The notes under the pieces are model-generated. The model did not search any database. It was not told the DNA's origin and worked only from the letters and a program-made list of their open reading frames with translations. Of a stretch of DNA of 64,000 nt, positions 12,001 to 17,130 are shown piece by piece (positions within the stretch are counted from its first letter, which is position 1; each line of letters starts with the position of its first letter). The position numbers were made by a program, and so were the translations under genes. Origin of the DNA: Kitasatospora sp. MAP12-44 (GTDB lineage Bacteria; Actinomycetota; Actinomycetes; Streptomycetales; Streptomycetaceae); assembly GCF_029892095.1 (NCBI RefSeq), contig NZ_JARZAE010000004.1, positions 1,426,001 to 1,490,000 on the forward strand. Direction: 5' to 3'.

Positions 12001-15000
12001 TTCAGCTCGCCCAGCCGGGTGACGTCCGAGAAGTCCAGCTCCAGACGGAAGTTGGCGCCGAAGAGCGAGCCCTCCTCGGTGGTCTTGCCACGGGCGATGG
12101 TGCGGGCCCCGTCACCGCGCAGCTTGGTGTTGAGCCGGTCGTAGACGTAGCCGACCTGGGGGGTGAAGTCGCCGTTCTTCCACTTGAACTTGCCGGAGAG
12201 GTTGGCGAGGTAGCGGTTGCGCCGCTCGCGAGTGCGGCCCACGGTCATGTGCTGCTCGGCGCCGCCCTCGAACTCCACCGGCTTCGTCGTCTCGGCCAGG
12301 TAGAGCGTCTCGTCCACGCGGACGCGCATCTTGAGCTTGCCGGACCACGGCCCCGCCTTGAACGGTGCCTCCCACGCGTCGCCCCGGGAGAGAGCCGAGA
12401 GCCGGGGCTTGAGCGCCGACCCGCCGAAGAACGCGTCCGCGATGGTCCGGCCGGCCGCGTCGTCGCCGAAGGTGGCGCCGACGTGCCTCTCGATCTGCCG
12501 GACGATGTCCCGGTCCCGGCCGTGCAGGCTGACCACCAGGTCGGATGCGCCGAGCTGCTGATGGGTCGCGATCCGCGTGGGCGGCCGGCGCTCGGCGTCC
12601 GGCGCGGGACGCCTGGCCGGGGCGAAGGCCGGGTCGTGGAGTCGGTGGCCGTCCCAGTTGGGGTCGGGCACATGGCGGACGGGGGCACGACGGACAGGCG
12701 CGGGGGTGCGGGGGTCGTGGGTGGTGGGCGTGCCGTGGGTGGTGGGCGTGCGGGTGTCGGACGGGTCGGCGGGACGGCGGGTGGCCGCGCTGCTGGACTC
12801 GGCGCGGCTGGACTGCCCCGTCTGCTCCGTACGGGCCGGGCGCTTCCAGCGGAAGAGCGAGCGGCCGTTCCCGGAGCTCTCCGTATCCACCCTCGTGCGG
12901 CCGGGCCGGGGCGGCGTCAGCTCCATCGAGTCGCCCGGCACCTGAGGACGCCCGCCGCGTGGCGGGCGCGGCGCGGCCAGCGCGGCGGCGGCGTCCTCGC
13001 GGCTCGGCGTGGCCGAGGGGTCGGCCTGACGCGGTTGCCGGACCGGGGTGGTTCCGTCCACCACATGCGAGCCCCTGCCGGACGGCGGCTCCACCGCCGG
13101 CGTCGTCCGGGACGGCTCGGGCGTGACGGCGGCCGGGTCGTCCACCCGGGTGACCGACGCGGACGACTCCGCACCACGGTCAGGAACCACCACCTGCTCC
13201 CGGGCAGGGGCGTGCGACGGCACCACAGTCGCCTGATCATCGACACGGGAGACCGATGGCACCACCTGCTCCTGAGCAGGCGTGTGCGACGGCACCTCCG
13301 CGGGCTCCACCTCCGGCACCACCGGGGGCGGCTCCTCGGCGCGCGGAAGCGAGGCCAAGGGCTCGGGGCTGTGCTCCTGCACGGGAGTGTGCGGCTCGCT
13401 GGGTGGGAGGGGGATGCGGGTGGGGTCGGAGACGGGGTCGACCCAGGTGTGCTGACGCTGGACCACCGCGGCCTGCTCACGGGCCTGCTGCCACGCCGGA
13501 TCGTCCTGCGCACTCAATGGACGCGGCTGCGGGGCGGCGCCGGCCTGGCTCCCCTCCGCCTGCTGCGTGACATCCGTCGACTCCCCGTCACCGTCGACCT
13601 CGCCGCCCCGCCCCGGCTGCGGCCCCCGCGGAGAAACCCCACCCACACCCACCGAACCCGCGCCGACCGCACCCCCCGGAGCGTCGTCACCACCCACCAA
13701 CGCACCCAGCAACGCGAGATGACGACCACGCAACCCCGACTGCGCCAACCCCCCGACCGCAGGCTGACGGAAATCACCCAACAGACTCCCCGGCACATGC
13801 GCACGCTGCGGACCCGACACATCCCGATACTCGTCCCGCAGACCCAACTGATGCGCGATCTCATGCGCATACGCCTCAGGCTCCGCCCCCACCTCCCACG
13901 AGTGCTGATCCATCCCCGCACCACGCGCCACCAGATCCACCGTCAGATCCGGCGCATCCCCCGGCCCCACCCGCTCCACCGTCACATGCAACCGCTCACC
14001 ACCAGGCAACACATGCCCAGGATCATTGAAGAACTCCCGCACCCCGTGCCCCACCCGCGACCACGTCGCATCCCCGTCCAACGAACCACCCCCACCACGC
14101 AACGCCACCCGCACCGACAGATCAACGAACCGCTGCCCACCCACCTCGAACCGACGCACCGAGAACCCCGACCGCACCACAAACCGCGGCGACCGATCCA
14201 ACCGCGGCGGGGGCACCTCGCCGGGACCGCGCGGCGGATCCAGCGGACGCGGGACCTGGCCCTCCCCCTGACCCGCATGCGCAGCCGCCGCGGCAGCGCC
14301 CTGCTGTCCGTCCGTCGTCCTCCCGCTGCCCGACGGGGTGTCAGGACGGCCGCCCACGGCCCCCGCTTCCCCCGACTCGGTGGTGGGCACAGGGCGGGCG
14401 GGGGTCTCCGTGTGCACACCTGTGGCGGGGGTGTCCGTCGAGGTGGTGACGGGGCGCGGCGCGCGGGGCGAGACGCCCTGGGGAGACGCCTGCGCCGCAC
14501 CTGGCTGCTGGGTGACGCTTCCGTTTCCCGTCCGCGTGGGCGTGGGGGCCGTGGACTCGGCGGGGGCCGGACGCTGCTCGCCCGCACCGGTGGAAGTCGT
14601 GCCCGTGGCGATGCCCCGCCCCGAAGTGCTGGGCAGCGGTGCCTCGTTGACCGGCGCCCTGTTGACCGGCGTCTCGTTGACCGGCGCCCTGTTGACCGGC
14701 GTCTCGTTGACCGGCGTCTCGTTGACCGGCGTCTCGTTGACCGGCTCCCGCACGCCCGCGCCGGCCTCGGTGCTGACGCGCGGCGCACCCGCGTTCTCGG
14801 TCTGCTCAGCGCCGCCGGCCTCCTGCCGGACACCGGTGCCGCTCTCGGTGGTGACCCGCTGACCGACGCCCTGCTGTCCCAGGCCTTCCTCGCCCGTGCG
14901 CACCGTGCTGGTCGGCAGGTCGACCGTCGTCCGGCCGGGCTGCCCGACCGTGACGGTGCCCTGCTCGCCGCTGGTCACCGACCGCACAGTGCCGGTGGAG

Positions 15001-16202
15001 CCCTCGACCGGGCGGCCCGGAGCATGCTCCGACGCCGTTTCCTCTTCAGTGCCCCTGCCGCTGCCACTGCCACTGCCCTCGGTAACCAGGTGGACCTGCC
15101 CGTTGCCGGTCCCCACAGTGGTCGGAGCGGTCTGTCCCAAGCCGCGACCGGCCCCCTTCGTCGCCGTGCCGTTCGTCGCCGTGCCGTTCGTCGCCGTGCC
15201 GTTCGTCGCCGTGCCGTGCTGCTCGGCGCTGTGCTGCCCTGTGACCTCCGGCCCGGTCTCGTGCTCCAGGCCGGGCAGTCCCTTCTCGCCGAAGCCCTCC
15301 TCCCCTGGCAGGCCCGACTTCAGGTCCGAGGTGAGGTCCAGGTTCAGGTCGGGCATGGACGGGAGCTTGATGTCCCCGTCGATGTGCTCGTGCTCCTCGC
15401 CCCCGCCGAAACGGCGGCGGCCACCGCCCCCGCCCATCGCGCCGATGATGCTGGAGCTGAGCGTCGCGCCCCAGTCGCCCTCGCCGCCGAAGATCCCGTC
15501 CATGGTGGCCGTGCTGACCACGCCGGTGACCGCGCCGATGGTGCCCTTGCCGATGAGCGAGCCGGTGAACTTCGGCGCGAAAGCACCGCCCACGCCGTGC
15601 AGGATGCCGCCGATGCCGCCGGAGATGGCGCCGCTCTCCACCGCCGAGAGGGTGAGCGAGGCGTCCCACTTGGTGCGGTCCCCCTTGAGGAACTGGATGG
15701 TCTGGATGGCCACGTCCATGCCGACCATGAAGCCGACGCCCATGACCACGGACTGGAGCAGCCGTTTCAGGATCATCTGCACGATCAGCCGGGCCGCGGT
15801 GATCGCGGCCGGCACCGCCTCCGGGGCCCAGAACGCGAGCTGAACCAACTCGTATGCCAGCCAGACCAGTTGGGCCAGAATCATGTACTTGGAGTACTCC
15901 AGCTGCACGCCGGTGTTGTGGCCGAGCTCGCCCATCTGGCCGGCCGCGTCGGCCATGTCGGGCAGGCTGGACTGGAGCTGCGTGGTGAAGTCGTGGAACT
16001 GGTCCGCCACCTGCCCCCCGATGCTGTTGAGCACGCCGCTGGTGGCGGGGTCGATGGTCGCGCTGAGGTTCACCAGCTGCCGGGCGGCGTCGTTCCATGC
16101 CGCGCCCAGCGCGATCATCTTGTCCTCGTCGCCCTTGGGCCATGCCTGGCCGACGGCCAGACGGGCCACCCAGCCCAGCTCGGGGGGCAGGTCGATACTC
16201 AC
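1..16202 (-). CDS. Giant T7SS-linked protein, at least 5400 residues, C-terminus outside the window
   Basis: One minus-strand frame is open without a stop from a GTG at 16202 to the left edge (5400 codons; both ends read in the same frame). The GTG overlaps the stop of the upstream WXG100-like gene (GTGA), which fixes the start and implies coupling. Residues 1-270 form a helical, partly hydrophobic domain beginning SIDLPPELGWVARLAVG, like the N-terminal domain of actinobacterial ESX toxins (CpnT-like). Residues 270-660 are Ser/Thr/Gly/Pro-rich with short tandem repeats. Residues 665-830 hold HEIAHQLGLRDEY (His780, Glu781, His784, Asp790), a metzincin-type zinc site. Two homologous blocks of about 1650 residues follow (about 1214-2855 and 3690-5360), joined by a Pro-rich linker. 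It is probably an exported giant effector or surface protein. The function of the repeat blocks is unknown to me; the toxic tail, if any, is beyond the edge. Confidence 0.85.
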   Translation of the reverse strand, partial: MSIDLPPELGWVARLAVGQAWPKGDEDKMIALGAAWNDAARQLVNLSATIDPATSGVLNSIGGQVADQFHDFTTQLQSSLPDMADAAGQMGELGHNTGVQLEYSKYMILAQLVWLAYELVQLAFWAPEAVPAAITAARLIVQMILKRLLQSVVMGVGFMVGMDVAIQTIQFLKGDRTKWDASLTLSAVESGAISGGIGGILHGVGGAFAPKFTGSLIGKGTIGAVTGVVSTATMDGIFGGEGDWGATLSSSIIGAMGGGGGRRRFGGGEEHEHIDGDIKLPSMPDLNLDLTSDLKSGLPGEEGFGEKGLPGLEHETGPEVTGQHSAEQHGTATNGTATNGTATNGTATKGAGRGLGQTAPTTVGTGNGQVHLVTEGSGSGSGRGTEEETASEHAPGRPVEGSTGTVRSVTSGEQGTVTVGQPGRTTVDLPTSTVRTGEEGLGQQGVGQRVTTESGTGVRQEAGGAEQTENAGAPRVSTEAGAGVREPVNETPVNETPVNETPVNRAPVNETPVNRAPVNEAPLPSTSGRGIATGTTSTGAGEQRPAPAESTAPTPTRTGNGSVTQQPGAAQASPQGVSPRAPRPVTTSTDTPATGVHTETPARPVPTTESGEAGAVGGRPDTPSGSGRTTDGQQGAAAAAAHAGQGEGQVPRPLDPPRGPGEVPPPRLDRSPRFVVRSGFSVRRFEVGGQRFVDLSVRVALRGGGGSLDGDATWSRVGHGVREFFNDPGHVLPGGERLHVTVERVGPGDAPDLTVDLVARGAGMDQHSWEVGAEPEAYAHEIAHQLGLRDEYRDVSGPQRAHVPGSLLGDFRQPAVGGLAQSGLRGRHLALLGALVGGDDAPGGAVGAGSVGVGGVSPRGPQPGRGGEVDGDGESTDVTQQAEGSQAGAAPQPRPLSAQDDPAWQQAREQAAVVQRQHTWVDPVSDPTRIPLPPSEPHTPVQEHSPEPLASLPRAEEPPPVVPEVEPAEVPSHTPAQEQVVPSVSRVDDQATVVPSHAPAREQVVVPDRGAESSASVTRVDDPAAVTPEPSRTTPAVEPPSGRGSHVVDGTTPVRQPRQADPSATPSREDAAAALAAPRPPRGGRPQVPGDSMELTPPRPGRTRVDTESSGNGRSLFRWKRPARTEQTGQSSRAESSSAATRRPADPSDTRTPTTHGTPTTHDPRTPAPVRRAPVRHVPDPNWDGHRLHDPAFAPARRPAPDAERRPPTRIATHQQLGASDLVVSLHGRDRDIVRQIERHVGATFGDDAAGRTIADAFFGGSALKPRLSALSRGDAWEAPFKAGPWSGKLKMRVRVDETLYLAETTKPVEFEGGAEQHMTVGRTRERRNRYLANLSGKFKWKNGDFTPQVGYVYDRLNTKLRGDGARTIARGKTTEEGSLFGANFRLELDFSDVTRLGELKHLPGNHRVPVDISATVAVPRLETGDRHGAAPVPDRLFAPPDRVVNTQRLGGSDIVLDVSARQTHPTTHQEIKGVDAVLHQLDTEGRRVFGNDFWQNTVRPELKSQIDLGGLHQDLKGMMAGDRLRIEVPANFLGWTKAVVEVGAHVQTMEHRRNTGTTEFNVGTGVSRSQRRQVHRGHLGQIPVVGNVMKYLPGMFGFTGSQQRGRERVEIGGSSHDVTVTTKLKAPGAVFSGTSGLDFHFVRVENLHEDRVGGATAEVDFTALVEQSEAHEVQPAPHGGPDPTRFTATGVRTPMPRLTRNPGDPVAQPPHSVWGGPDAHHPPAVPYGLRDTVTTRDLADVSALHDRLDTIGRQHFPDVWEDVREEVIDTFGHAMVSAHLPSMTRGLPLETGKLGETLLRHGLHVSATARMVEMEYKRLDTKAELNAVAETGTAEADRTIFSRTWAGGGVGGGEAVLHQVMAKDGSGQSGSGETGAGQDAGGGHTETAPQMETAEALDIQGSYAQQRRTRIGWRSGQAGKVYANGKYGQPQALFNSRVEIDLRFSRQGDPVREHTEPLNAEFSMDARDTNAAQADAHGEAVFTRPQPAAAGPAAHPPAPPAPFLPRPAPATPHDPPPRIADRGAMGASDVLHSLGPQDTRLLDQVEQQLRTRLGNPLPDELHQQLREQLDPFALKGQLSRLTRGGRIVVKVDAGGWSGSISVGARMGRMTHTENVDKFEFELGSQQRSTVGIVRDQRVRHIVGIPLKFKLPHTTVNLSYNRLYDFSDSMTTEGSGSTVSRGKTVEEAGLFTGPADFSVDVNLSHHLQRFDHQFPVTLPDTVVAVPLRDAPDPAAVAPAPGTAVPDRIRQSHRLGSSDIVTDVHLLQPAPHAPAPGAAHAGGGGAGAAPPVPVGRNREVVERSVDRLNTTGRATLGGDWAGMRQKIVDLIQSDGLVPALKPAMSGGEIVLRHGRSEIRISSDVSRLEVTGKTGTTEFNTGTGTQRTFAEHDDHGGSGSPGNVVNAGILGTSNPFPDGTSVLAGGAVVHSWGHDEHLASVGSASTGMTSKSKNPAVSAQGEARLVFTMTRRPLIRLGHSERIVPEPASADFRRRVTDPADPNRVYNKPAAHGNPAEVHAPVFSIEGGRPLPPRSLGGVPHAFAQSVRSVVYGDRSHTIRTLRRLVAPRRAQASLEVGFHATLLESEARPLRTGEPPAFVARPAAAEAAQRNAFEQAERTRLQGQPGGSNPPGPPVTVRVPPERVWTEGLRDVDVTRWIGDSSGIGDIIRMRGPRFFGGGTWRRLGVVAQQGLGHSGLSAGFNASTRGDDITTPTAGRLRLLTNRAQIRASVRVLNLEYQSTDRNVELSPAGEVSGTTRHTALSWHNSGGQLQIGAEGSAGSAEATGLLTGGYQHRKRAGALLEQGGRVIASGKFNTPMARFTGYAEVTVTFVDGGRQVQERGVVPVTIDIPENETGTAQRGPGDTMLFSDDRRDGRAPAPVVPVVPRGRPADVTADVNGRNGGGPSTRTRPRPLASPASSGGQRSRRLETFLEEEDPDDGTLFGSSFGNGRGGSLGTPRRYDRFLRPSDAGSSSAAESSTSRSARTQTPRTTPRETPTTVPRTGGGEQQRPVRGTGLGTGLGANGSQDGTTPRLTPRQAEKAPMRPTEPLPQLRPLPGEHHTPPLPLHADVLEPQGALHPTVLPTTAGSAADLPPAPVRDDTTRPQPSLTVRPPEADIPQRLAAPTPAPLREPERAQILALGLDSIEEPAIRPLGSVLGTVEPPRLPAVPHDSASVTPTPGLTPEQHPVVRTVEPQPVVARPDSSEALTVPRHPSEEGNARTRPPLTTEADAGAREPVREESLPSDADRRVVTPAVTTEAVDGQRPSPVESSSVPDATPPAPSAPTVLPEDPARTGGAPQHGAGNSAQGVSPRAPLPGTQAPTPHPVGDRQPSRLDRSPSHGSELDESSSPVDAHGEDASLLPTRPTPVLDPATPTFSSAARALDPEGSGSGSTDHHEDPASSSPTRPTVENTPEPPEPSRLPEHVVDAASSSAPRPPTLPVDRPIRPAHADAPEPFQREGDPTGRPFNPAPPRNARIGDYFGQRRQLRDPSLDPARDSALVRDTLVRVDTTGSDADEHPTRPQPPQPPQPQRPTHAQAADALGGMQPPRDPGNPRQPADRIEMTRPSEQRRRPTASRSRFTGWFTRSAPRRQGADDTTPPPAPLRRPADDPTATDARPINARPITTRPTDPAPTDLTAPRRPRHDAPAQPPAPPARPRDPNWTGHPLYDPAFADRTPVPPGDRRRPPARMADKQQLGASDLVVSLRGRDRQIVRRIEAAVGDALGDHDAGRTIADAFFGGGALKPRLSALSRGDAWEAPFKAGGFIGTLKMQVRVEDSLYLSDAPKLEFEGGAEHQLVLGRIKERRHRWLAGLSTKFSWGKANYTPQIGYVHDRLKLGQRNDGARTIARGKTTEAASLFGTRMHLTLDFSDVTRLGQHLPMANRRPELDIVTTVAVPHGETRGPGANGALPPTATHFLVPQRVADSHRLGSSDIVLDVSATRRDGAGAITSKGVESVLRDLDAEGVRLYGNRRWHSTVRPELGAELDLGGLHQDLKGMMSGQPLRIEIPGGFFSRTKAVVEIGASVQSMEHVRNTGTTEFNVGTGVVRSGHEQTTRGHLGQVPMLVNVTRFIPGMLGFSGSQQRGRERIEISGSGQDVTVTTKLKTPGAVFTGESALRVRLSRVRGTTELDHAVVPSAVDFTTLVEQQEARPAPAASPTAAGAVNPNRFVAAAPPQPRRFTPFNAGDTVARPPDTVWGPDPANPQAGHGLPDTVTTRDLGSVARLRQQIDAIGRTEYADIWEDVREEVLDTFGHTLVSAHLTSMTRGLSLETPELKAVLGRHGLQVSATARVTRMAFKREDAAAELNAVAETGSSQAHRTIFSRTWALGTVGGGEANMQPHVGGETGHPADHGGTSTTGATDPAGPANAGGAEAASGGGHEAAQPHLADLQGSYSAQHRSRVGWRSGSAGKVYANGKYQQPQALFDSDVTVDVRFTRNDVVRAPLSVPLEAEFSMDSRDTLQHVVTAPGTAEFRPPAAPAAPAAPAAPAAPAPGPAAAGHAVPVTAPAPAPARVPFKTRPALAQPLQPPRRFTDRGAMGASDVLHSLGPQDTRLFDQVEQQLRTGLGVTRLPDDLRQQLRQKLDPFALKGQLSRITRGGRIEIEVDTAGWKGTVVVGARLGAMNHTESVKSFEFELGSQQRSTAGIVRDTRVRHTLGLPFKFKLPHATLNAAYNRLYDFSQSMTTDGSGATVSRGKTVEPAALFTGPVHFDVDFNLRNGDRAFAPGAAGPVTLNHAVVAVPERDGRVPGAVDPAPRTAVPDRITQSFRLGSSDIVTDVFPVHEDPADLAARQARQPAPAPAAAQGHAPAHAPNPPAPPAPTRGRAGIDETLRRIDDQGRSVLGGDWEGMREKIADYIADDGLVPSLKPAMSGGDIVLRHGRSEVRISASVSTLRVIGDTGTTEFNTGTAGQRSFAEHDDHGGAGSPGNVVNVNALGTTNPLPDGAALVGGGGVSRGWGDDRHQTTIGSASSGMTSKSKQDAVNAEGRARLVLTMTRRPLLSGHNSERVVLEPMSERFKAQVRANTAAAPPPPNGRRAPVLTDRTAFSYENRPAGTPAPGVGDVFKRQVRSLVHGDRSSTVRSIRRAFAPRRGAASVDFGFTATLQKSEAHDLQRHEPPAFQARPDAAQQARIDQFRQRQERDRLLGGGPAPAPVPVRVPPARVWTEGLRDVDVTRWIADSSGISDIIRARGPQFFGKGTWRRLGDVAQQSLGHSGLSAGLGPATRGDGITTPVAGHRLFVNKAQIRASVELLNLEYQASDGKVELSPAGEVSGVSRHTHLTWTTTGVQGSLGAQATADSAEAQVLVNGGYQYRRRGGTLLEEGGRVVASGKFNTPMARFTGYARVTVTFVDGDRQVQEHGVIPVTVDIPESETGAAVRGDGGTYVFSKAAPGGEQVGGED
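100..5135 (-). repeat. Long coding repeat, copy 2
   Basis: This stretch codes for residues about 3690-5360 of the giant protein and is the second copy of the block at 7630-12570. Corresponding sub-modules begin near 5115, 4420, 2590, 1895 and 670, against 12555, 11860, 10130, 9450 and 8230 in copy 1. The two copies are diverged at the protein level but share many runs of 10 or more identical residues. Confidence 0.85.
2731..2780. repeat. Tandem 9-bp coding repeat
   Basis: About five head-to-tail copies of GGGCTGCCG encode an Ala-Ala-Pro run in a linker of the giant protein. Such pure repeats can slip in replication and change linker length. Confidence 0.85.
7630..12570 (-). repeat. Long coding repeat, copy 1
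   Basis: This stretch codes for residues about 1214-2855 of the giant protein. It matches 100-5135 segment by segment: HQQLGASDLVVSL, RTIADAFFGG, LGSSDIV-type and MGASDVLHSLGPQDTRL motifs, ending with GKFNTPMARFTGYA and a VTFVDG segment. The offset between copies is about 7.44 kb at the start and about 7.56 kb at the end, so small indels separate them. Inside the copy, at least four sub-modules start with (L/M)G-x-SD-(I/V/L). Confidence 0.85.
14645..14748. repeat. Tandem 15-bp coding repeat (PVNET/PVNRA)
   Basis: About seven copies of a 15-bp unit (GTTGACCGGCG plus CCC or TCT variants) encode alternating PVNET and PVNRA pentapeptides in the N-terminal low-complexity linker of the giant protein. 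The reading frame is kept in every copy. Confidence 0.85.
15157..15216. repeat. Tandem 15-bp coding repeat (NGTAT)
   Basis: Four copies of a 15-bp unit (TTCGTCGCCGTGCCG on the plus strand) encode NGTAT pentapeptides just after the N-terminal domain of the giant protein. Confidence 0.85.
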
Positions 16203-16573
16203 AGGTGCTCGTGCTCCGTCCTCGATCCACCGGTCGGGACATCCGGCTGGTCGGGGGTGTGCAGCTGGCGGGCGGCGGCGATGTTCTCCTCCTCCAGCTG
16301 GGTGAAGCGCAGCGCCATGGTCTGGATACCGTCCGCGGTGCTGTCCAGCACCTGGCCGACGCCGCTGATGCCCTCCAGCAGCTCGTGGTGCGGGTTGTCG
16401 TACTGGTTCCAGAACTCCTGGCCGCTGGCGTCGTCGCCCCAGGGCTCGCCCAGCGCGGAGAGGCGGGCCTCCAGGTTGCTGCCCACCGAGCGGATGTGCT
16501 CCGCCAGCTGCCGCACGTACGGCAGCTGCCGGTGCAGCCCGTCGGTGTCGACCGAGAATCGTCCGTTGTCCAT
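16199..16573 (-). CDS. WXG100-like small protein, partner of the giant protein
   Basis: This is a 124-residue helical protein. The segment LGEPWGDDASGQEF (Trp45-Gly46) sits in a WXG100-type helix-turn-helix hairpin. It is likely a T7SS co-substrate or chaperone-like partner of the giant protein, whose GTG start overlaps this stop by 4 bp. I chose the ATG at 16573 (MDNGRFSVDTDG) by analogy with similar actinomycete proteins. An ATG four codons upstream (16585) lies close behind AGGAGAGGA and is an alternative. Family membership is recognised by pattern, and the pairing is inferred from the overlap. Confidence 0.75.
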   Translation of the reverse strand: MDNGRFSVDTDGLHRQLPYVRQLAEHIRSVGSNLEARLSALGEPWGDDASGQEFWNQYDNPHHELLEGISGVGQVLDSTADGIQTMALRFTQLEEENIAAARQLHTPDQPDVPTGGSRTEHEHL

Positions 16574-16643
16574 AGCCGTCCCCATTCCTCTCCTGTGGTC
16601 CTCCGATCGACCCGCCGCCGGGACGGGTCGGGTCGACGCCGGC

Positions 16644-17081
16644 TCAGCCCGGGCGGCGCAGGCCCTCCGACCGGCCGTTCTCGATGTACTCACGCACCTG
16701 GTCGGGCATGCCCGGCTGCTCGGGCAGCAGTGCGGTGGGGTCCACCCGGCCCTGGATCAGGTCGGCGACGCCGACCCCGGACGGCAGGTTCAGTTCGGTC
16801 AGCTCGGCCACCTGCTCCAGGGCCTTGGCCCTGGCCTGGGAGAGGGCGGCGAGCAGAGCCTCGGAGAGCTCCTTCGGGGCCATCCGGCGCCAGGCCCCGG
16901 TGGGGAACTCGATCGCGGTGACCTCGCCCTGGGCGGTCACCGTGGCCTTGACGCTCTGCCGGGGCGCGAGGCCGACACCGGTCACCTCGTTGATCTGCCG
17001 CCGGGTCTCGGCGGCCGCCTCGCGCTGGCGCTGGTAGAGGGCCAGCAGGTCCTCGATCTCCTGGTCGTACGGGGTGCTCAT
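16644..17081 (-). CDS. YbaB/EbfC-family protein
   Basis: This 145-residue protein has the YbaB/EbfC layout: an N-terminal helix (EIEDLLALYQRQREAAAETR), a central beta sheet with VKATVTAQGEVTAIEF, and a C-terminal helix. YbaB proteins are small DNA-binding dimers. Members inside actinobacterial ESX loci are common but their role there is not established; some may act as chaperones or EspG-like adaptors. The ATG at 17081 has GGAAGG six bases upstream. It lies between the repeat-rich secreted-type protein and the WXG100-like gene, within one minus-strand series of closely spaced genes. Confidence 0.8.
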   Translation of the reverse strand: MSTPYDQEIEDLLALYQRQREAAAETRRQINEVTGVGLAPRQSVKATVTAQGEVTAIEFPTGAWRRMAPKELSEALLAALSQARAKALEQVAELTELNLPSGVGVADLIQGRVDPTALLPEQPGMPDQVREYIENGRSEGLRRPG

Positions 17082-17130
17082 GCCGGTCCTTCCGTTCCGA
17101 TGGGGCTCGCGGGGGTGGTCGCACGGGGGC

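Noticed and set aside
14640..15220. Regularly repeated short units as a possible CRISPR array
   Set aside because: The 15-bp units are contiguous, have no spacers and keep the reading frame, so they are coding repeats.
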